Made by a program: the position numbers and the translations under genes. The notes beneath the pieces were generated by a model that was given only the letters and a program-made list of their open reading frames with translations, searched no databases and was not told where the DNA came from. A stretch of 64,000 bases of DNA from JAIVJM01 sp963816985 (GTDB lineage: Bacteria > Acidobacteriota > Blastocatellia > Pyrinomonadales > Pyrinomonadaceae): the NCBI GenBank assembly GCA_963816985.1, contig CAWFMF010000004.1, positions 1,736,001 through 1,800,000 of the forward strand, written 5' to 3'. This document shows, piece after piece, positions 46,859 to 55,267 of the stretch (its first letter is position 1; each line of letters starts with the position of its first letter).

Positions 46859-48766
46859 TTACCGGATGCGCGTCATTTGACGCCAGAAGAATCTGCCGAG
46901 GCGGGAGAAGGCGTTGGGGCGGTTGCCCGCGCCGGGCTGCTCGGTGGAGAGGCCGAGGGCTTCGGCGAGTTGGGCGTTGGGCGGGGCGATGTCTTCGTCG
47001 CCGTGCCGCTCGGAGAGCCAGCGGTTGAAGACGCGGGTGACGGCGCGGCGTTGTTGCAGCTCGGCCTCGGCGACGAAGGCGGCGCGGAGGTCGTCCATCT
47101 CGGCGACCTCGAAGCGGTTGGCCTCGTAGTAGCTGCGCAGGGCGCGGAAGAAGCGCACCTCGCCTAAAAGCTGCCGGAGCGTCGCGAACATCAGAGAGCC
47201 CTTGCTGACGACGATGGCCGCGTACTGAAACGAGTTGCGGTACTCGCGCGCGGGCCGCTCGGCGCTCATGTCCTCGCCGCCGAAGGTTCTGTAAATCTGG
47301 TAGACGCCGCGCAGTTGGTCTTCCTGCGCGGCGGTCGCGCGCTCAAGCCCGTGCACGTCCTGCACGTAGAGGAGCGCCGACCAGTGCGCGAGCGCTTCGT
47401 CTACGACGGGCGCGCGTTCGGGGTCGCTCCCGACGACCGCGCCCCACCACTGGTGCGCGACGCCCTGCGCGGCGGCGAACTCAAGGCTGTCCTCGACCGA
47501 GGCCCTCTGCTCTCGAATCATCTCCGGCAGGTTGCGCATCGCGGGCGCGTCGAAGTCCACGTAGAAGGCGCTGGCGATGAGGGCGAGGCCGGAGAATTCA
47601 GTGCCGCCTAAACCGGCGACGAGCGGGGCCTCGGCGACCGTCACGGTCTTGAAGGGGAGCGCGCCGAAGCGCGCCGTGAAGGTGCGCGCCGCGTCCGCCG
47701 CCACGTCGAGCACGCGCCGACCGACCTTCTCGTGATCCGCCATGTAGACCGAGCGCACGCTCACTCCCCCGACGGCGCGCTCCGCCGAGCGCAGCGAACG
47801 GCCCGCGACGAGTGTGAAGCTGCGCAGACCTTCCGCGCCGAAGACGCGCGCGCCACTCTGCTGCTGCGGCGGCGAAGAGGCTTCGCCCGAAGTGTAGAGC
47901 CGCACGTCGGCGGGCGCTTCGACCGCGACTTCATAATCGGCGGCGTCGGCGAAGACCGTGTCGCCCACTGTCAGCTCGGCCTTGCGTTGCCACGCGCCGC
48001 CGTCGTCGCGGACGGCGAGGACGGGGTGGAAGGCCGCGAGCAGCAACACGCCGCGCGAGGCGAAGTTGGTGTCGCGCGCGCGCCGCGTCTCGCGCGTGTC
48101 GCGCAGGGCGGCCCCGACCTGCTGGACGACGTGCGCGGGGAGGCTCGTCTCGTCGGCGTTGATTTCGGGGACGAAGCCACGGAAGTCCAACTCGATTTCG
48201 GTCGAAGAGTTGGCCGCGACCGCCTCGCGCAACAGCACGCGCAAAGTCACGCCGCCGTCTTCGAGGAAGAAGGCGAGCGGCTGCGCCGTCTGCGCACCGT
48301 TGGCGGCGACGGCGCGCACCGCCGTCACTTCGAGGCGCGGCTCGTCGGGGACGGTCTGCTCGGCGGCGTTGGTCGTCGCCGTCGGCGCGGGCGTGGGCGT
48401 CGCGGAGGCGGCGGCGTCGCGGAGGTTCGGGTAGAGGTGGAAGTAGAGGACGGAGGTCGGACGGTCGTCGCGGTTGACGAAGCGCACGCGCTCCGTCCCC
48501 GTGTATGTGCGCGCGTCGAAGTCGAGTTTGAAGTTGATGCGGTAGTGAGTCCGCCCGGCGGGTTGAGCTTGAGAGAGGCGCCCTCTCGGCGTCAGTCTTG
48601 AAGCCTCGACGGAGGCGGAGCGCGCGGCGATGAGCGAGGCGGCGACGACGCAGAGCACGACGACGAAGGTGAGGCCGCCCGGCGTCACCTTCAACATCAT
48701 CCGTCGCCCGACGGCCTCTGTGTTCGTCTCTCTCAAACTACTACTTTCGTCTGTTGCTCTCGACAA
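46859..48766 (-). CDS. M1-family peptidase-like protein lacking the HExxH motif
   Basis: A 635-residue exported or membrane-anchored protein (hydrophobic segment LTFVVVLCVVAASLIAA near residue 33-50). The N-terminal saddle domain (THYRINFKLDFDARTYTGTE) and the gluzincin domain are recognisable. The zinc motif is degenerate: residues 433-438 read AQGVAH where active enzymes have HExxAH, while the HQWWG context and the third ligand Glu457 (DEALAHW) remain. It is probably catalytically dead and may act as a binding protein. An internal start at MMLKV (about 48700) would shorten the N-terminus. It lies directly downstream of the HEAT/cyclophilin gene and overlaps its end. Confidence 0.8.
   Translation of the reverse strand: MSRATDESSSLRETNTEAVGRRMMLKVTPGGLTFVVVLCVVAASLIAARSASVEASRLTPRGRLSQAQPAGRTHYRINFKLDFDARTYTGTERVRFVNRDDRPTSVLYFHLYPNLRDAAASATPTPAPTATTNAAEQTVPDEPRLEVTAVRAVAANGAQTAQPLAFFLEDGGVTLRVLLREAVAANSSTEIELDFRGFVPEINADETSLPAHVVQQVGAALRDTRETRRARDTNFASRGVLLLAAFHPVLAVRDDGGAWQRKAELTVGDTVFADAADYEVAVEAPADVRLYTSGEASSPPQQQSGARVFGAEGLRSFTLVAGRSLRSAERAVGGVSVRSVYMADHEKVGRRVLDVAADAARTFTARFGALPFKTVTVAEAPLVAGLGGTEFSGLALIASAFYVDFDAPAMRNLPEMIREQRASVEDSLEFAAAQGVAHQWWGAVVGSDPERAPVVDEALAHWSALLYVQDVHGLERATAAQEDQLRGVYQIYRTFGGEDMSAERPAREYRNSFQYAAIVVSKGSLMFATLRQLLGEVRFFRALRSYYEANRFEVAEMDDLRAAFVAEAELQQRRAVTRVFNRWLSERHGDEDIAPPNAQLAEALGLSTEQPGAGNRPNAFSRLGRFFWRQMTRIR
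46863..46876. other. Candidate right prophage junction (14-bp repeat)
   Basis: CGGATGCGCGTCAT, identical to 8653-8666. It encodes the last codons of the M1-like gene (MTRIR and part of the stop context on the minus strand), so integration here would leave the host protein intact. Confidence 0.4.
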
Positions 48767-51002
48767 TCTGGACGGAGCGGATGCGGTCGCCGCGCGCGAG
48801 GCGGTCTACGACTTCGAGCCCTTCGGCGACGCGACCGAAGATGGTGTAGCCGCCGTCGAGGTGCGGCTGCGGCGCGTGCGTGACGAACCACTGCGAGCCG
48901 CCCGTGTCCTTGCCGGAGAGCGCCATCCCGACCGCGCCCCGGTCGTAAGTCGCGGTGTTAATCTCGCAGCGAATCTGGTGGCCGGGGCCGCCGTTGCCGT
49001 CGCCGCGCGGGTCGCCGCCCTGCACCACGAAGTTCGGCACGACGCGGTGGAAGGCGACGTTGTTGAAGTAACCTTTGCGCGCCAGCTCGACGAAGTTGTC
49101 CACGGTGAGCGGCGCGTCCGAGGGCAGAAGCTCGATGGTGAATGCGCCCTTGTCGGTCGAGACGAGGGCGCGGACGTTCTTCGACGCGCGGGCGAGCGCG
49201 CGCGCGTAGTCGGCTTGCCGGTTGAGCGTGGCGACGGTCTCGACGCGCCGCTCCGCCGCCCCTTGCGCGCCGCCCGCGCGCTCGCGCAGGATGTCTGCGG
49301 CACGGCGGCGGACGAGATAGTCAGTGACTTCGAGCGCGGACTTCAAAGCTTCGTCGGCGGCCTCGCCCCTCTGCTTCGAGAGCGCGCCGAGGACGGAGAG
49401 CGCGGCGTCGTTCGTCTCGTCCTGCAAGGCGGCGGGGAGCGCCCCGGCGAGCGCGCTCGCCGTCAACGGTTCGGGCGGGAGTTCGCCGAGGATGTCGGCG
49501 GCGGTGGCGCGCACGATGACATCCCCGGCTGTAAGTTTGGCGCGCGCCACCTGCGCGAGGTCGCCCGGCTTGAAGGCCGCGAGCGAGCGCAGGAGGTCGG
49601 GCACGGCGAGCGCGGGCGTGCTCGGCTGGTCGAGGAGAGAGCGCAGCATGATCTGCGCGTCGGCCTGCATCCCGACGGCGCTGTTGCCGACGAGCGCGCT
49701 CGTCAGAGCCGCCAGCTCGCCCAAGCCCTGCCCGACCGCCGAGACCCTCTGCCACGAAGCGTTCGACACGCCGCGCCGGTTAACGAGGTCGTTCAGAGAC
49801 TTGTCGCGGAGGTACTGTCCCGGCGCGATGCGCGCCAGAGCCGTCTCGACTTCGGGCGCGTTCAACCCCGCCTCACGCATCGCGCGGAGCAGAGAGACGG
49901 CGCGCTCGTGGTTGGCGTTGAGCAGGAGGCGACCGAGCGTCGTCGCGATTTCGAGCAGCTCGTTCGACTCGGAGGGCGTCTGCGTCGCCTGCACGGCCTT
50001 CGAGGTCTTGTAGCCCTCGAACAACTGCCCGCCGCGCGCGACGAGCGGGTCGGCGGCGTCCGGGTTCTTGAGGAGCGCGAGCGAGCGGACGGCGCTGACG
50101 CGCACGCGCGCGTCCGTGTCGGTCGTGGCCTGCTTGACGAGGGCGTCGAAGGCCGCGAGGTCTTCAGCCGCGCCGAGGGCGCGCGCGGCGTTGGCGCGGG
50201 CCACGGCGTCCGCGTCCGTCGAGAGCATGACCCGCAGACGCTCAAGGCCGTCCTTCGCGCGCAGGCGCGCAAGTGTGTTGGCGGCGTCGGCGCGGACGCG
50301 CGCGTCCGTCGAGGAGAGAAAGTTTGCGACCGTCTTCCCGGCGTCGGCGGGCCGCGCGCGCAGGGCCGACGTGAGTCCCATGAGGAGGACGAAGCGGTTC
50401 GGCTTCGGCTGTCTGCCTTCGACCGCGAGCGTGTTGAGAATCGCGTCGCCGAACTGCTGCTTGCGCGCGGCCTGCGCCTCAGGGAGCGCCGCCGCGATCT
50501 TGCCGAGAGCCTCCAGCGCGCGCCCGCGTATCTCCGGCGCGCGGCTCATGCGCAGGGTTTCGAGCAGCGCGTCCGCGCCCGACGCGGCCTCTATCTCGCC
50601 GAGCGCGAAGGCGGCGACGGCGCGCACGCCTTCGTCCGTGTCGCGCCTGAGCAGAGTCGAGAGGGGCGCGACCGCGCCTTCGTCGCCGATGCGTCCCGCC
50701 GCGAGCGCCGCGCGCCGCCGCACCGCCGCGCCCGCGTCCGAGAGCAGCGCGCCGAGGTCTGACTCTTCCCAACGCCGCTCGTCCTCGGCGCGCACGATGC
50801 GGAGCATGGTCGCCGCCGGAACCGTCGTGCGTTGCGGCGCGTTTGTGTTCGCCGCACGCGTCTGCGCCTTCGTCGAAGGCTTCTTCTGCGCGGCGGCCTG
50901 TGCCGGGACGAGCGCAAAGCAGAGCACGACGCAGAGCGTGCGTGCCGCGCGACGCGCCGAAGATGCGCGCACGGCTCCGTGAGTCTGTGTTGAAAGCTGC
51001 AT
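48741..51002 (-). CDS. Exported HEAT-repeat protein fused to a cyclophilin-type prolyl isomerase
   Basis: A 753-residue protein starting MQLSTQTHG, with a signal peptide (RTLCVVLCFALVPAQAAAQ). Residues about 60-560 are HEAT/PBS-type helical repeats (e.g. VAPLSTLLRRDTDEGVRAVA, DARVRADAANTLARL). The C-terminal 160 residues are a cyclophilin (FHRVVPNFVVQGGDPRGDGN, GSQWFVTHAPQPHLDGGYTI), so peptidyl-prolyl isomerase activity in the envelope is likely. A start 11 codons upstream is possible. It forms an operon with the M1-like gene. Confidence 0.85.
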   Translation of the reverse strand: MQLSTQTHGAVRASSARRAARTLCVVLCFALVPAQAAAQKKPSTKAQTRAANTNAPQRTTVPAATMLRIVRAEDERRWEESDLGALLSDAGAAVRRRAALAAGRIGDEGAVAPLSTLLRRDTDEGVRAVAAFALGEIEAASGADALLETLRMSRAPEIRGRALEALGKIAAALPEAQAARKQQFGDAILNTLAVEGRQPKPNRFVLLMGLTSALRARPADAGKTVANFLSSTDARVRADAANTLARLRAKDGLERLRVMLSTDADAVARANAARALGAAEDLAAFDALVKQATTDTDARVRVSAVRSLALLKNPDAADPLVARGGQLFEGYKTSKAVQATQTPSESNELLEIATTLGRLLLNANHERAVSLLRAMREAGLNAPEVETALARIAPGQYLRDKSLNDLVNRRGVSNASWQRVSAVGQGLGELAALTSALVGNSAVGMQADAQIMLRSLLDQPSTPALAVPDLLRSLAAFKPGDLAQVARAKLTAGDVIVRATAADILGELPPEPLTASALAGALPAALQDETNDAALSVLGALSKQRGEAADEALKSALEVTDYLVRRRAADILRERAGGAQGAAERRVETVATLNRQADYARALARASKNVRALVSTDKGAFTIELLPSDAPLTVDNFVELARKGYFNNVAFHRVVPNFVVQGGDPRGDGNGGPGHQIRCEINTATYDRGAVGMALSGKDTGGSQWFVTHAPQPHLDGGYTIFGRVAEGLEVVDRLARGDRIRSVQIVESNRRK

Positions 51003-51116
51003 GGGATTCGGTTGACGGAAGACGCGCTGTCTCAAAGGGGAAGACCGAGTCTATGTATCGGCGAGATGCGCCGCGCGTGTCAAGCGAAAACTAGGGGCCG
51101 GAGACGAGAGGCCGGA

Positions 51117-51147
51117 GACTTGTTAAAAGTCTTGCCCTTAACAAGTC
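51117..51147. repeat. Intergenic hairpin of repeated short words
   Basis: GACTTGTTAA (51117-51126) pairs with 51138-51147; the flanks extend the symmetry imperfectly with GAGGCCGGAGAC / GTCTCTAGCCTC words (51095-51170). It separates the HEAT/cyclophilin and methyltransferase genes, both on the minus strand. Confidence 0.7.
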
Positions 51148-51168
51148 CCTAGCCTCAAGTCTCTAGCC

Positions 51169-51927
51169 TCACATCCGCCCGTAGAAAACCTTCGTCTCGT
51201 ACTCGAAGACGACGCGCCCGTCCGTTGAGTGTGCGTCGAAGAGGGCGGCGAGTTCCGCGAGCATCGGGAGATGATTCGGGTGGCCGGGCTCCGGCGTGTA
51301 GGAGGACGAGAGGAGTCGTCCTTTGAGTCCTTCAAAGTCGAAGCGCTGTTCGTTGTCGAAGACTGCGAGGCGCATCCCGCCCGCGCCGAAGAAGGGGCGG
51401 AGGACGTTTTCGTCCGCGTACTTGTGGCTCACCTCTTTGTAGTCCGTGCCGCGCGTGATGAGGAGTTGCTCGTAGGCTTCGAGGAAGGGAGAGCCGCCGG
51501 TGCGCCGGTCGTTCCAGATGATGACGACCCATCCAACGGGCCGGAGGATGCGCGCGAACTCTCGGCGCGCGGCTTCGGGCTCGAACCAGTGGAAGGCTTG
51601 CCCGGCGATGACGAAGTCCGCGCACGCGTCCGTGAGCGTCGTCGCCTCGGCGCTCCCGTCCACGCTCTCGAAGTTCGCGTAAGCCGAGAGCAGACGCTCG
51701 CCCGCCTCGCGCATCTCGCGGTTCGGCTCGACGCCGTAGACGCGATTGCCGTTCCGCAAAAACAACTCCGACAGATTGCCCGGCCCCGAACCGATGTCGG
51801 CGACGACCGATTCGGGAGTGAGGCCGCACTCCTCGGCCAGCAGCGCGACGACTTCGCGCGGGTACGACGGCCTGTATTTGATGTAGTTCTCGACGCGGCT
51901 CGAAAAACGGCCCGTGGGATTAGTCAT
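51169..51927 (-). CDS. Class I SAM-dependent methyltransferase
   Basis: A 252-residue enzyme. The SAM-binding motif VVADIGSGPGNLSELFLR and the acidic loop (VYGVEPNREMREAGER) are clear, followed by DFVIAGQAFHWFEPEAARRE and VVIIWNDRR, a Methyltransf_11-like layout. The substrate cannot be told; the family acts on small molecules. The ATG at 51927 has GAGGA 9 bases upstream and gives the usual MTNPTGRFSSRVENYIKYRP start; an ATG 24 bases earlier is less likely. Confidence 0.85.
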   Translation of the reverse strand: MTNPTGRFSSRVENYIKYRPSYPREVVALLAEECGLTPESVVADIGSGPGNLSELFLRNGNRVYGVEPNREMREAGERLLSAYANFESVDGSAEATTLTDACADFVIAGQAFHWFEPEAARREFARILRPVGWVVIIWNDRRTGGSPFLEAYEQLLITRGTDYKEVSHKYADENVLRPFFGAGGMRLAVFDNEQRFDFEGLKGRLLSSSYTPEPGHPNHLPMLAELAALFDAHSTDGRVVFEYETKVFYGRM

Positions 51928-52069
51928 CAGAAAGTGTCCTCGTGCGGGCAATTAAATCGCGGCCCGGAAAACGGAAAATGCGAAAATAAAGGAAGATTCT
52001 GCGCTCTCCAATGGGGAAAGGCAATTAAAGCAACCATCCGGTTGACAAAAGAACGGGCCGAAAAGTAGC

Positions 52070-52729
52070 ATGGATTCCGTCGTGGTAGCTGTCATCAAAA
52101 ACGGGCTCGGCGCTTCGCGCGAGGAGATCGTGCACCAGTTGCGCGCGCGCGGGGCGTCCGGCGCGGACGAGCTGGCGGCGTCGCTCGGCGTCTCGAAGCA
52201 GTGTGTGCGCAAGCACCTCGAAGTTCTGGAGCGAGAGGGCTACGTCGAGCACGCGCCGGAGCGCGGCGAGCGCGGCAGGCCCGCGCACGTCTTCCGGCTC
52301 ACGGCCAAAGCCGAAGAGTTATTCCCGAAGCGTTACGACCTCTTCGCCAAAGCCGTCCTGCGGCAGATCGGCGAGGTCTGGGGCGAGCGGGGCTTGAACA
52401 CGATTCTTTGCGGGTGCGCGGGCGAGATGGTCGGCGACTTGCGACCGGAGCTTGAACAGCTCGGCTTCGACGCGCGCGTGCGGCGTCTGACGGAACTGCT
52501 CGGCGAGATGGGCTACGAGGCCGAGGTCGAGCGTCTCGAAGACGGCTCATACCTCTTGACGGAGTGGAACTGCCCGCAGCCTGAGCTGGCGCGCGCGTAC
52601 CGGCAGTTGTGCGATCAGGAGCTGATCGTCTACCGAGAGCTTCTGGAGACCGAAGTCTTCCGCGAGTCGCGCATCGCGGGCGGCGCGACGCGCTGCTCTT
52701 ACAGGGTGATGAGACCGAAAAAGCCGTGA
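52070..52729 (+). CDS. SufR-like iron-sulfur transcriptional regulator
   Basis: A 219-residue protein. An N-terminal winged helix (ADELAASLGVSKQCVRKHLE, then a wing GERGRPAHVFRL) precedes a helical middle and a C-terminal Cys region: WNCP, RQLCDQELI and ATRCSYRV, matching the three-Cys Fe-S site of SufR-type regulators. It is upstream of Mrp, A-type carrier and ferredoxin genes on the same strand, which fits Fe-S control. TTGACA lies at 52042-52047, close to the start, but no good ribosome site precedes the ATG, so leaderless translation or a later start are possible. Confidence 0.75.
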   Translation: MDSVVVAVIKNGLGASREEIVHQLRARGASGADELAASLGVSKQCVRKHLEVLEREGYVEHAPERGERGRPAHVFRLTAKAEELFPKRYDLFAKAVLRQIGEVWGERGLNTILCGCAGEMVGDLRPELEQLGFDARVRRLTELLGEMGYEAEVERLEDGSYLLTEWNCPQPELARAYRQLCDQELIVYRELLETEVFRESRIAGGATRCSYRVMRPKKP

Positions 52730-52826
52730 CGGGTAAACCGTGACGGGTGACAGGAGAAAAGCCGCGAACCGTAAATGGTGACAAGAGTAAAGACAGTTCT
52801 TACTTGTCACGGTTTACCTGTCACGG
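52724..52826. repeat. 21-bp inverted repeat of the CCGTGAAC type
   Basis: 52724-52744 pairs with 52806-52826 with one mismatch in 21. The left arm includes the stop codon of the SufR-like gene. The arms use the same CCGTGAC/GTAAACC words as the repeat at 1324-1392. Confidence 0.85.
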
Positions 52827-52841
52827 TTCACGTGAATTGAT

Positions 52842-53924
52842 ATGGCACATGTGACTGAAGCCGACGTGTACGGAGCGTTGTCGCAGATCGTTGACCCTGA
52901 TCTGCACAAAGACATCGTGCGTCTCGGCTTTATTAAGGATTTGAAAATTGAGGGCGGGGACGTGAGTTTCCGCATCGTGCTGACGACCCCTGCGTGCCCG
53001 GTGCGCGAGCAGATGGAATCGCAGGCGCGCGAGTTGGTCTCGGCGTTGCCGGGCGTCGCGTCGGTCGCGGTGACGATGGACGCGGAAGTGCCTAAAGGTC
53101 GGGGCTTGGGCGAGAAGTTGTCGGTCGAGGGCGTGCGTAACATCGTCGCCGTCAGTTCCGGCAAGGGCGGCGTCGGCAAGTCAACGGTCGCGGTCAATCT
53201 GGCGGTGAGCCTTGCGCGCGACGGCGCGAGGGTCGGGCTGATGGACGCGGACGTGTACGGGCCGAACGTGCCTCTGATGCTCGGCGTCGCCGACGCGCGA
53301 CCGCGCATCAACGGCAACAAGCTCGTGCCGCTCGAAGCGCACGGGCTGCGTCTGATGTCAATGGCGGTCTTGAAGCCGGGCGACGAGCCTCTGATTGTGC
53401 GTGGGCCTATCTTGCACAGCCTCGTGCGGCAGTTCTTGCAGGACGTGGAGTGGGGCGAACTCGATTATTTAATCGTGGACATGCCGCCGGGCACGGGCGA
53501 CGTGCAGTTGAGTTTGGCGCAGCTCGTCCCGGTGCAGGGCGCGGTGCTGGTGACGACGCCGCAGGAGGTCGCGCTCGCGGACGTGCGGCGCGCGCTCAGG
53601 ATGTTCGAGGCGGTGAACGTGCCTATCCTCGGAGTGGTCGAGAACATGAGCTACTTCGTCGCGCCGGACACGGGCGCGCGTTACAACATCTTCGGAGAGG
53701 GCGGCGGCGAGCGTCTGAGCAAGGAATACGGCGTGCCGTTCCTCGGCGCGGTGCCGCTCTCGATGGGCGTCCGCGAGGGCGGAGACCGGGGCGTCCCCGT
53801 CGTCGTGAGCGACCCCGCGTCGCCGCAGGCCGAAGCGTTTCGGCACGTGGCGGAGGAAGTCGCGCGGCAAGTCTCTATCGAGGCGATGAAGCCGGAGTTG
53901 GTCGTTCTGGGCAAGGCCCGGTAA
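52842..53924 (+). CDS. mrp: Mrp/ApbC-family Fe-S cluster carrier ATPase
   Basis: A 360-residue P-loop ATPase. Residues 5-80 form the MIP18/DUF59-like domain (ALSQIVDPDLHKDIVRLGFI). The deviant Walker A is SGKGGVGKST (106-115), with the switch DADVYGPNVPLM and YLIVDMPPGTGD. The CxxC cluster motif that many Mrp proteins carry after ENMSYF is absent here (ENMSYFVAPDTG), as in several other bacterial lineages. It scaffolds or carries Fe-S clusters. Followed by an A-type carrier. Confidence 0.9.
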   Translation: MAHVTEADVYGALSQIVDPDLHKDIVRLGFIKDLKIEGGDVSFRIVLTTPACPVREQMESQARELVSALPGVASVAVTMDAEVPKGRGLGEKLSVEGVRNIVAVSSGKGGVGKSTVAVNLAVSLARDGARVGLMDADVYGPNVPLMLGVADARPRINGNKLVPLEAHGLRLMSMAVLKPGDEPLIVRGPILHSLVRQFLQDVEWGELDYLIVDMPPGTGDVQLSLAQLVPVQGAVLVTTPQEVALADVRRALRMFEAVNVPILGVVENMSYFVAPDTGARYNIFGEGGGERLSKEYGVPFLGAVPLSMGVREGGDRGVPVVVSDPASPQAEAFRHVAEEVARQVSIEAMKPELVVLGKAR

Positions 53925-53932
53925 GGGATTTG

Positions 53933-54030
53933 CGATTTTAGATTTTGGATTTGCGATTGGAAGAAGGCGTCTTCGCCTCGCAAGTCCGGAGTTTGAAAGT
54001 GCGAATCTAAAATTCCAAAATCTAAAATCG
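53933..54030. repeat. 17-bp AT-rich inverted repeat
   Basis: CGATTTTAGATTTTGGA (53933-53949) pairs perfectly with 54014-54030. It is made of GATTTT/GGATTT words and encloses a small GGCG-TCTT-CGCC stem. It starts 9 bases after the mrp stop. Confidence 0.85.
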
Positions 54031-54060
54031 GAAATCTTATTTGGCGGAGGAGAAAAAGCA

Positions 54061-54444
54061 ATGTCAGCATCAACCGAAACTACCACCACCCCGACCGCGG
54101 CGCTCCCGACGATGACGCTCGGCGTCTCGGACTCGGCGGCGGTCGAAATCAGGAAATTCATGTCGAGCGAAGAGGGCTTGCCCGAAACGGCGGGCCTGCG
54201 CGTGCGCGTCGTGCCGGGCGGCTGTTCGGGCTTCCAGTACAGCCTCAACATCGAAGAGGACTCGCGCGCGAACGACAACGTGCTCGACTCGAACGGCGTC
54301 CGCCTCTTCGTGGACATGTTCAGCGCGCAGTACCTCAACGGCGTCGTGATTGACTACGTGACGAACGTCATGGGTTCGGGCTTCACCTTCACCAACCCGA
54401 ACGCGACGGGCGGCTGCGGCTGCGGCTCTTCGTTCACGGCTTAA
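54061..54444 (+). CDS. A-type iron-sulfur carrier protein (IscA/ErpA family)
   Basis: A 127-residue protein. The three cluster cysteines are C55 in VPGGCSGFQYSL and C119/C121 in GGCGCGSSF. The N-terminal 20 residues are a Thr/Ala-rich extension not found in E. coli IscA. It delivers Fe-S clusters to apo-proteins and lies between Mrp and ferredoxin, consistent with a biogenesis cluster. GGAGGAG at 54043-54049 precedes the ATG. Confidence 0.92.
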   Translation: MSASTETTTTPTAALPTMTLGVSDSAAVEIRKFMSSEEGLPETAGLRVRVVPGGCSGFQYSLNIEEDSRANDNVLDSNGVRLFVDMFSAQYLNGVVIDYVTNVMGSGFTFTNPNATGGCGCGSSFTA

Positions 54445-54555
54445 GTTAAAACGAGAGGCCGGGCGGCGCGGATTCTGGTCGAGACTTGCCGCGCGCGTCC
54501 CCACGTCGGGGCGCGCCGAGCCTCGCCGTCCGCCCGCGCGCTCGTCCGAATGTAC

Positions 54556-54578
54556 GGAGGGCTTCGGCCCTCCCTTCT
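54556..54578 (+). terminator. UUCG-capped hairpin terminator
   Basis: GGAGGGC (54556-54562) and GCCCTCC (54567-54573) with a TTCG tetraloop, followed by CTTCTTC. It ends the A-type carrier transcript or attenuates expression of ferredoxin. Confidence 0.65.
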
Positions 54579-54625
54579 TCATCCGACTAGAGCTTTCAAC
54601 ACACCATCACAGGAGCGAAAAGAAC

Positions 54626-54961
54626 ATGCCGAGGATTGAGGCCGAGACGGTCACAGGCCCGCAGGCCTTCGACGCGGAGGCGGGGCGCAAGCTCGTCCTC
54701 GCCATCGAGGACGCCGGGATAGACATCCTGCACCGCTGCGGCGGGCTGGCGAAGTGCACGACCTGCCGCGTCGAAGTGCTGGCCGGAGACCCCGGCGAGA
54801 TTGGCGAGCTGGAGCGCAACCGTTTGGCGGCGGAGACGGGCCTCGCCGAGAACGTCCGTCTGTCGTGCCAGGTGCGCGTCGCCGACGACTTGAAGGTGCG
54901 CGTCGTCAACCAGTCGAGCGAGCGCGGCATCCCGCCGGGGACGCGCCCGTCGGAAGACTAA
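54626..54961 (+). CDS. 2Fe-2S ferredoxin
   Basis: A 111-residue plant/mammal-type ferredoxin. Cluster ligands are C38, C44, C47 (CGGLAKCTTC) and C81 (LSCQVRV). The C-terminus RGIPPGTRPSED is a short tail. It can transfer electrons for Fe-S assembly or redox enzymes. Located downstream of the A-type carrier. Confidence 0.9.
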   Translation: MPRIEAETVTGPQAFDAEAGRKLVLAIEDAGIDILHRCGGLAKCTTCRVEVLAGDPGEIGELERNRLAAETGLAENVRLSCQVRVADDLKVRVVNQSSERGIPPGTRPSED

Positions 54962-54972
54962 AAGTTAAGCGA

Positions 54973-55051
54973 AAACAGTGCCGCGAGCGGTAGCGAGCGG
55001 GTTGAGTGTTAATGTCACTCAACCCGCTCGCTACCGCTCGCGGCACTGTTT
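54973..55051. repeat. 36-bp perfect hairpin (GCGGTAGCGAGCGGGT family)
   Basis: 54973-55008 is the exact reverse complement of 55016-55051, loop 7 bases. It starts 12 bases after the ferredoxin stop. The core GCGGTAGCGAGCGGGTTGA is shared with the hairpins at 56083 and 56941 and partly with 1917. The rest of the gap up to 55267 shows nothing recognisable. Confidence 0.95.
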
Positions 55052-55267
55052 GTTGTCAAGATTGTTGCCCCGCGACGGTCGGTTTTGTGTTAATCTCTCG
55101 CGCGAATCAGTTAGCTCGAAGGCTCTTTAAGTCGAAGACGTAGACGGCGGTTTCGCCCGCGCGAATTCTTCGACGCTCTCCCGTCCGCGCCGCCCTCTTG
55201 AGCGCTCGTAAAGGGACTCGGACGACCGGGCTGGTTTACCCCACACCAAAATTTCGGAGGACACAAG

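Noticed and set aside
48630..50762. Very long plus-strand open frame opposite the HEAT/cyclophilin gene
   Set aside because: High GC gives long antisense frames; the minus-strand protein has clear domains, this one is Arg/Glu-rich and has none.
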